This document shows positions 7,562 to 16,500 of a stretch of DNA of 64,000 bases, piece after piece (position 1 is the first letter of the stretch; each line of letters starts with the position of its first letter). The translations under genes and the position numbers were made by a program. The stretch lies in contig CAYWOR010000011.1 of assembly GCA_964459995.1 (NCBI GenBank), positions 1-64,000 on the forward strand, in the 5' to 3' direction. This stretch comes from CAZSHG01 sp964459995. GTDB taxonomy: Bacteria; UBP14; UBA6098. The notes under the pieces are model-generated. The model was not told the DNA's origin, searched no databases, and saw only the letters and a program-made list of their open reading frames with translations.

Positions 7562-10500
7562 GTGAAAAAGCACAGGGTTATTTCCATCTTATTGGCATTC
7601 ATAGTGTTAGCAATGGCGATGCCATTAATTGGCGCGGAATCGGGCGGCGGGGTCGTCGAAACCCCCGGACGAGCCGAATCCGAAATAGAAACCATCCTCT
7701 CAGCCGCTTGGGATCAGTGTATCACCGGCGACGAGGGCGAGATTTGGCATCTTTATTGTGCATGGACGATCCCTCTTTTCGCGTCGTCGTTATCGGATCT
7801 TCAAATAATGCGCGGAAACAACGGTTGCGGCTTGTTATCCGGCGAGGCGAGGAAGACCAGCACAGTCCTTCAATTTAATATTTCCGACATTCCGGATAGC
7901 GTGGTTATAACCGATCTTGTGCTTGTTCTGGTTGTCGATTCGATTTATACGACCTCCGGTGCGCCGCGGATTGCGGGCAACGATATGCTAATGGAAGCGA
8001 CGGCACCATCGGGGAGGCTTTTGGGGCCATTGATCACAAATCTGACCGACGCGTTGGGCGGGGATTTGGGGAATAGTTCTTATTTCAGCGATCAAGCAGT
8101 GGCTACGCCGGGGACGTTATATGTTCGTCTCAATGCGGATGCTCGTGAGGATTTCGCCGCACAATTAGCTCGTGATTGGTTTGCTGTCGGGCTTTCGGTG
8201 GATTATTTAAATGGCGCTAACGACACGGTTTGCGTCGGGTTATCCGATGTCCGCACGAATCACAAGCTCGAAGTAACCTATGCGCCGAGGCTTTCTATCA
8301 CAGTTCGGACGGATTTTCCCGATGGTTGGCTTATAATCGATGATTCTATTCGGGTCGAATCGCCCTATGTTGCAAGCTGGGCGGCCGGAGAGACTCATTA
8401 TATCAATACTGACAGTGTTCAGACGCCCGGTCTTGGGGTTAAATACATCTGGAATCATTGGTCGGACGGCGGCGCGAAACGTCATCTTGTAACCGTAAAC
8501 ACCACTACTCCGCAATACACGGCCTATTTCGATACGCTGTATCAACTTACGTTGCTTTGCCCTTCTTATGCCAACGCGAGGCCGCTTCACCCGGATAGCG
8601 TTTGGTTCGAGCCGAGAAGTTGGGCGCTTATAAAGGTTTGGCCTGAAACGACTTACGAAGGTTCCGATTCTCTTGTGCGCCATATTTTCCAAGGTTGGCA
8701 GGGAACCGGAAGCGGCAGTTATACTGGTCCGAACGATTCGGCATGGGTTCAGATGAACGGGCCTGTTACTCAGGCGGCTGTTTGGGACACAAGCTATTGG
8801 CTAAACCTTGAATACAATGGCACTGCGGGCGGTGTTCCTGCGCAAATCGGCGAGGGATGGGTCGATGTCAACGACTCGGTTTATATTATGACTCAGGAAT
8901 CGCTATTGGTGGCGGGTGCGTGGTATCATTTCGAGTATTGGAGCGACGGAGCGGGGCATCTTCGCGACAGCACCTCGGCGCACACATGGTATGTTAACCC
9001 GATTTTGCCGCGAACACTCACCGCACATTATCGCGTAAATTACCGACTGAGAGTTTTCCCGGAGCCTTATACATATGTATCTCCGGGTAATATTTTCTAT
9101 CTTCCGGCGATTCTCGGCGCGGATGCGCCATTTCCGACTGATAGTTTTCAATTTACTTTACATTATGACGATACAAAGCTCGAATTTCTCGATATTGTCG
9201 CGAGTGTAATTCCTTGGTCTCGGCTTATAGCAACTCCTGGAACCGGCGAGATTACTGTTTTTGGCGATGCTCCGGGAAGCGTTCTAATGGTTGACCCGCC
9301 AGAAACATTATTTTATTATGAAATGCAGGCGAGGATAACGGCTTCCGGCGAGGATAATATTTATTTCGACGACTTCAGATTCGCCTTTGGTGGGGCGATG
9401 ACCTATGCAGGACTTATCGAGATAATACCCGAGGATATCAATATCACCGTTACTACGAGCTATGGTGGCGACAGCGTTTGGATCGATGGCACACCGCATC
9501 CAGCGCCTTACACTTCGGTTTGGACGGGTGGTGAAGAGCGTGAAATCGGCGCGGATTCGCTAAATCCACTTTCCGATGTCGAAATTGCTCGATTTATCGG
9601 CTGGAGCGACGCAGGGGCGCGTTTCCATGATGTTCGCCCGATTTCAGATTCGACATTTACCGCGATTTATGATACGTTGCTCTATCTTGAAGTTCTGAGC
9701 GATTACGGCACAACTTTCGGCTCGGGTTGGTTCGACAGAGGCGATACGCCGGGTTTTTCGGTCGATCCGGAGGTTGTTACAACAGATTTGACACGTGCGG
9801 TTTTCACGGACTGGGTTGGAGTTGGCGACGGTTCTTACACCGGCGCGGATAATCCGGCTGTCTGCACGATGAATGAGCCAATCGTGGAGACGGCGCAATG
9901 GCAGACTCAGCATTGGCTGGAGCTTGAATATTCGGGCACGGGCGGCGCGGTTCCGACATTGGTTGGTGCGGGTTGGATCGACGAGGGGTCATGGACGCCC
10001 ATCAGCACGGACGAAATTCTCGATGATAGCGGGACTCCTCGCTATTTTGCGTGGTGGTCGGGCGGTGTAATCGACGACAGATACAATTATGACGCGATGG
10101 CCTTCATCATTTCGCCGGACACTATAACTGCGGTCTATGCGGACGTGCCCTTCACTTTCGCGCTCGATGTTCCGGAGACTACGGTTGCGCCTTCCGGCGG
10201 AATTTATCAGATACCTGTGCGTTTCGATATTCCGACCGCCTCGGAACTTGGAAATATCAGCTTCCACTATTATTTCGATGCGTCGCTAAGCTCCTATTCG
10301 GGCATCTCCGCGGGTGATTTGCCCTGGGCGGTTCTCAGTGCGACGAATCTTTCTTCGGGAAGCGTTGGGCATATACTCGTTCAGGCCAGTTCGCCGGCAA
10401 GCCTTCCGGTTGAGCCGGAGGACAGGCTTTGTGTGTTGAATTTTATCGCCGGTTCGGTTTCGGGAATACATGATGTAATCGCCGGCGATGCGGGCGGAGA

Positions 10501-13500
10501 CCTTGCTGGAGCGACTCCGGACACCGGAGTGTTGATTATTCCGGGGAATATCGAGGCGACTGTTCGGACATCGCCCTTGGACGGCACCGTTATCATCGAC
10601 GGCGATGCTTGGCCCTCGCCCAGAACCGCTGTTTGGGGCGGTTGGACTGCGCATACTATCGCTGTCGATTCGGTTCAATATCCTGAAGACGGCGTGCAGA
10701 TGCTTTTCACCGGCTGGTCTGACGGCGGGGCACGGTCGCATGAGGTTTCGCCCTTCAGCGACACGACTTTCACGGCGGAATTTGCTTTGAAATACAGGCT
10801 TTCGGTTATTACCGATTTTGGGACTCCGAGTGGCGGAGGATATTACAACCACGGTATCGAGGCGGTTTTTTCGGTCGATCCGGAATCGGTGCATGTTGGC
10901 GAGAGTTATCATCTTTTCGCCGGATGGGTCGGCGAGGGTGATGAATCCTACACCGGCGCGGCAAATCCTGCAATTGCGACGGTCAACGAGCCTGTCATAG
11001 AGACTGCGAATTGGCAGAGTTATCATCACATTGTGTTGGAATATGCGGGAACTCCGGTCGCGCCCGCGCTCGACGGCGGCGGCTGGTATTTGGAGGGCGA
11101 CACGGCGATAATCGAGGCGCAGGATTCGGTTTTCGACGGTGCGAGTTGGCATTACTTCGTTTTCTGGCAGGGCGCCGGGACGATTTTAGATAGATATGCG
11201 GACAGCACGGGCGGCATTGTCGATGCGCCAAGGCTTTGGACAGCGGTTTACAACGATTCTCCGGCGGAATTCACTTTCGGGCCGCCGCTCGTAACAGCCG
11301 CCGAGGGAGCGGGTTTCGTCGCGGTGCCGGTGATTTTTAACGGCGGTGCGTCTGATTTGGACGAAATCGGGTTCTCGGTTGAGTTCGATACGAGTTTGGT
11401 TAAGCTCGAAGCCGCTTTCAACGGCAGTTACAGCTGGGATGACATCACCATTTCGGGCGTGGACGACCGACCGATTATCACGGCATTTTCGGCTATCGAA
11501 CACACTTTCGAGGCCGGAGACACGCTCATACTGCTGATTTTCTATGTCGATGTTCCGGCGGGTTCGATTCCGCTCGATTTCGGCGATCCGACTTACGATT
11601 TGGCTGGCGGAGTTGCCACGGATGGAGAAATTCGGATTACCGGCATGATCGATGTCGTTGTCGCGACCGATTTCGGCGGGGTGGTCGAGGTTGACGGAGA
11701 CTTCTACGAATCGCCCTTCGAGAGCGCTTGGTTCGCGGGTGTGAGCCATCAGGTCGGTGTTGCGCAGGTTCAAAATTTCGCAGTCGGGCATAGGAAAATG
11801 TTCCGCAACTGGTCTGATGGCGGGCTTCGGACGCATTACATCGCACCTGTTTCGGACTCGACATTCATCGCGTATTACGATGATAGCTATTATTTGAATA
11901 TTCAATCAGATTTCGGCACTACAACTGGTTCAGGATGGTATTTAGCGGGGACAATGGCGGAATTTTCCGTTAGCCCGATATTGGTCGCTCTGGGCGATGA
12001 CAGATTTGTTTTCGCCGGTTGGAATGGAATCGGCTCCGGACATTATTCTGGCGCGGCGAATCCGGCAAATGCAACAGTTCGAGGTCCGATAACAGAAACG
12101 GCGATTTGGCGCGAGGAGCATTATCTTCGCACATCTTTCGCCGGATGTCCGGGCGAATCGCCTGAGATAGCGGGTGAGGGCTGGTTTGCGCATGGTTCGT
12201 GGGCGGCGGTTTCTGCGCCGGGAGTTGAGGGCGATTATGTTTTCCATCATTGGGAAGGCGGGGTTTTTACGGACGCAAATTCGCCATCCACGCAGGTTAG
12301 AGTCGATTCTTCTGCGACAGTTACCGCGGTCTATACCGACGCGGGGATTTATGCGGAGGATTCGGTTTGGGTTATGGTTGACGATACCGCGATGGTGGGT
12401 GTTTACGCGGTGGCTTCGTCGGCGACCGATTTGGATACGTTGCATATGAGTTTGACCTTTGGCGGTGGGATTCTGGAGTTCGTAAATATTTACGATTGCG
12501 GCATCGAATGGGATATATTAAATGCGAGTGCTGTAAATCTTGGCGGCGGAGCGCTCCGTGTGAATATTATTGCCAGACGGGCTTCTCCGTGGGCGGTTAT
12601 CGGGAATGAACTTCTATTCTGTATCGGAATGCGGGCTTTTGCGAACGGCGTCGCGCCTTTCGAGATGAACATCGCGCATGTTCACGGCGCAGAATTCTCT
12701 GCGGTAGCGGGCAATCGCTCAATTATCGTGAATGGCGGGGTTGATATAACGCTTGCCAGTGCGGTTGCGGAGAGTCTCTATCTCGACGGGACGGCCTATA
12801 GTGCGGGTTCTGCGGTCGAGGTTGCTGTGAACAGCCCCCATATTGCATCGGCGCTGGAAATTGTGCCGGATGCGCCCGGTAGTAGGTTCCGTTTCGATGA
12901 TTGGGACGATCATTCTGACAGAATTCGCGAGATTCGCCCCGAAAATGACACGACATTAACAGCAAATTATATACAACAATATTTCGTCGAAGGCTCAAGC
13001 GAATATGGCACGGTTTTCGGTGATGGATGGTTCGACGTGGGCGATACAGCCTATGTTGGAGTCGAACCGGAAGAATTTGCATTCGGCGACAGCTTGATTT
13101 ATCGGCTCGATAGTTGGCTGGGCGCGCCGGTCTCCGAATCCAACCCATGCACGCTCATAATCGACGCGAGTTTCGATATCGAAGCGCAATGGGACACTCT
13201 TTATCGCGTGCGTGTCGAGAGTGCTTGGGGCACGGCAATCACTGACGGTTGGTGTGTCCGCGGAGATTCGACATTGCTGAAAACCTGGCCGACCGAGATT
13301 ATCGAGGGCGAAAGCAGGCGCGTTTTTGCAGATTGGACAGGCTCCGGAATAGGCTCCTATAGCGGTGCGGAGGATTCCACCTGGATACATCCGATGGCAC
13401 CGGTTCTGGAAATCGCGAATTGGAATCTCGAACATATGCTTTTCGTCGAAAATGGCGGCAGGGGCGTTATTTGGGGCGGCGGATGGATCGCAGACGGCGA

Positions 13501-16500
13501 TACGGCGTGGTTCGGAGTTAGGCCGAGGATTATCGACTCGACCGGCACTATTCGCCACGTTTTCGACGGCTGGCATGGTGCCGGCGACGCGGCCTATAAC
13601 GGCCCCGATACTGCGGCCTATTGCACATCCAACGGCCCGATCCATCAGACTGCGACGTGGCGGAGGGAATTTTTCCTCGCGGTAGATGACGGCGGACACA
13701 GCACAGCGAGTGGCGCGGGGTGGTATCAATCCGGCGACAGCGCGATATTCAGCGTCGAACCGGACAGCGAGATGGTTTCGGACGGCATCGCGTGGGTTTT
13801 CGGGAGTTGGTTTGGGGCCGGATTAGGTTCTTATAATGGAGCCGACAACCCGGCAACCTGCTGGATGGGCGAGCCTATCACGCAAATCGCGAACTGGGAT
13901 TTGAAATACAGGCTCACGCTTCTCGACTCGGGTGCGATGGGGATTCCAGTGCTCGAGGGCGGTGGCTGGCACACTCCGCATACATGGGTGCCGATTTCCG
14001 CGCCGCCGATTGTGATTGCCGGAAGCAGTCGTCTTTCGTTCCTTAAATGGACAGGCTCTGCTGTTGTTGCCGACTCGCTGATGCCCATCACACAAGCGCT
14101 TGTGGATACGCCATGCACCTTACGTGCGGTTTACGCGAATTTCGAGGTCTCGCCGCCGCAGGTAATGCATGTCGGTGCGGGTGAGATTTTTGCGATGCCT
14201 GCGATCCTGTATTATCCTTATTTGAAAGGACTTACGGCGATTCAACTCGATATTTATTTCCCGAGCGGGCTTATCGACTATATCGACGTAATACCATCTC
14301 CTACAATAACTTGGAACACAATTATACCGGGGGTTATCTCACCGGGGAGACTTAGGGTCTATGCCAGTCGCTCGACGACGATTTTCGTGGAACCGCCGGA
14401 AACGCTTTTCCAGGTGCGATTCCGCTCGACCGGCTCTTCAGCGGCTTTGGACACTATCCGTTTCGGGAGTCTTCAATACGACCTCGGCGGAGCGAATTCG
14501 ATTCCGGGGCAACTTATCATAGGCGCGCCTATAAATGTTGTCGTTCGCTCGGATTATGCGGGCGAGGGCGCTCTTGTGATGATAGACGGCGTATATTACG
14601 ATTCGCCACACGAAGCGACATGGATCGCCGGAGATCCGCATGAAATAAGTGTCCCGCAATATTACCCGGAAGGACACACCCGTGCGACCTGGGACAGATG
14701 GGACGACGGCGGCGCGCGGGCGCATATTGTCGCCCCGCTCACTCCTGACACATTCACGGCTTTTTATGAGGTCGAACACGAGCTTGTGATAAATGCCACA
14801 TATGGCACAACTTTCGGGGCCGGATGGTTCCGTGAGGGCGCCACTCCTATATTTGGGCTTAATCCGGACTCTGTCAGAGTTGGCAATAGCGAATATGTTT
14901 TCTCAACTTGGACAGGCACCGGCTCGGGTTCCTACAGCGGCGCGGATAATCCCTCGATTTGCACGATGAATGGGCCTGTTACCGAGCGGGCGAATTACAC
15001 GTCGCGACACCAATTGACCGTGAACGGCGTAAGAAGCGCGTCTTTCGGGTCGGGTTGGTTCCCTAACGGCTGGAGCGCGAATTTCGGCGTGGTCGATGAG
15101 ATTGTCGATTCGACCGAGGGCATCCGTTGGGTCTTTACCGGCTGGACAGGCGCTTACAGCGGGGTTGCAAACCCTGCGAACTGGATTGTCAACGGCCCGA
15201 ACACTCAAACCGCGAATTGGCAGTTGCAGTATCTGTTGACCATCGAGAGCGAGCGAGGCACGCCAATCGGCGCGGGGTGGTTCCCTGCGGGCGCTGTGGC
15301 GAATTTCAGCATAGACGGTTTCGTCGATTCGACCGCTGGTGTTCGTCATGCTTTCGACGGCTGGACATCGACAACTGGCGGTTATGTCGGCGCGAACAAC
15401 CCTGCCTCGGTTACGATGACGCGGCCTATCACACAGACCGCGCATTGGAAAATCGAGTATCTGCTGGATGTCTTGAGTGACCGCGGAACAGTTTCCGGCG
15501 GTGGGTGGTATTCCGAAGGCGATTCGGCCTTTTTCTCGGTCGATCCGGAGACGGTGGTTGTCGGGTCGAACCGGCATGTTTTCTCGGGATGGCTCGGCGA
15601 GGGGGTTTCATCATATAGTGGGATGGAAAATCCCTGCGGAACAAGGATGGACGGCCCTGTGACAGAAATCGCGCAATGGCGTGTTCAGCATAGATTGACA
15701 GTGAATGGCGGACCTTCGGCGACCTCCGGTGGCGGATGGTTCGATCACGGTGTGGGTGCGATTTTCTCGGTAATAGAACCTATTATCGAAGATTCGGGAA
15801 TTCGTCAGGGTTTCGTGAGATGGCTTGGAATAGGGCTTGGAAGCTACACCGGCGCGGGGAATCCCTCCTCGTGCACGATGCTGGAGAGCATCACAGAAAC
15901 CGCTGTTTTCGATACGAGTTTCGAACTGACGGTTGTAAGCGACCATGGAACGTCTTTGGGTGCTGGGTTTGTGCGCAAGGGAGATTCGAGGAATTTCGCT
16001 GTTTTGCCGGATTCGATAATGTCTGACGGTGCTATGTTCCTCTTCGCAAATTGGCTTGGAACCGGCGCTGGAAGCTATTCCGGTGCGAGTAACCCAGCAA
16101 TTGCGACACCTGTCGAACCTGTAATCGAGACAGCGGTCTGGGACAGCTTCTTCTATCTCGCTATCGAGGCGGAAGGTTGCGGGAGCGCTGTTCCGGTGTT
16201 TAACGGCGAGGGCTGGAATCTCGCGGGGTGGGTTGCTATCGGCGCGGAGAATCCTGTGTTCGATGGCGGAGTGCGTTATCATTTCAGGCATTGGTCAGGC
16301 GGGATTTTCGAGGACGAATTCGCCGCGGAAACACGAATATCGCTATCTTCGCCGGATACAGCAATCGCGCATTACGCCACATTTGAGGTAAGTCCCGCGG
16401 AAAGCGTCTTTGCGACCGCAGGAGATACCGCCTGGGTGCCAATTATAGTTTATTCGGACGCAAGCCCGCTGATGATCGATTCTATCGGATTCGATTTCGT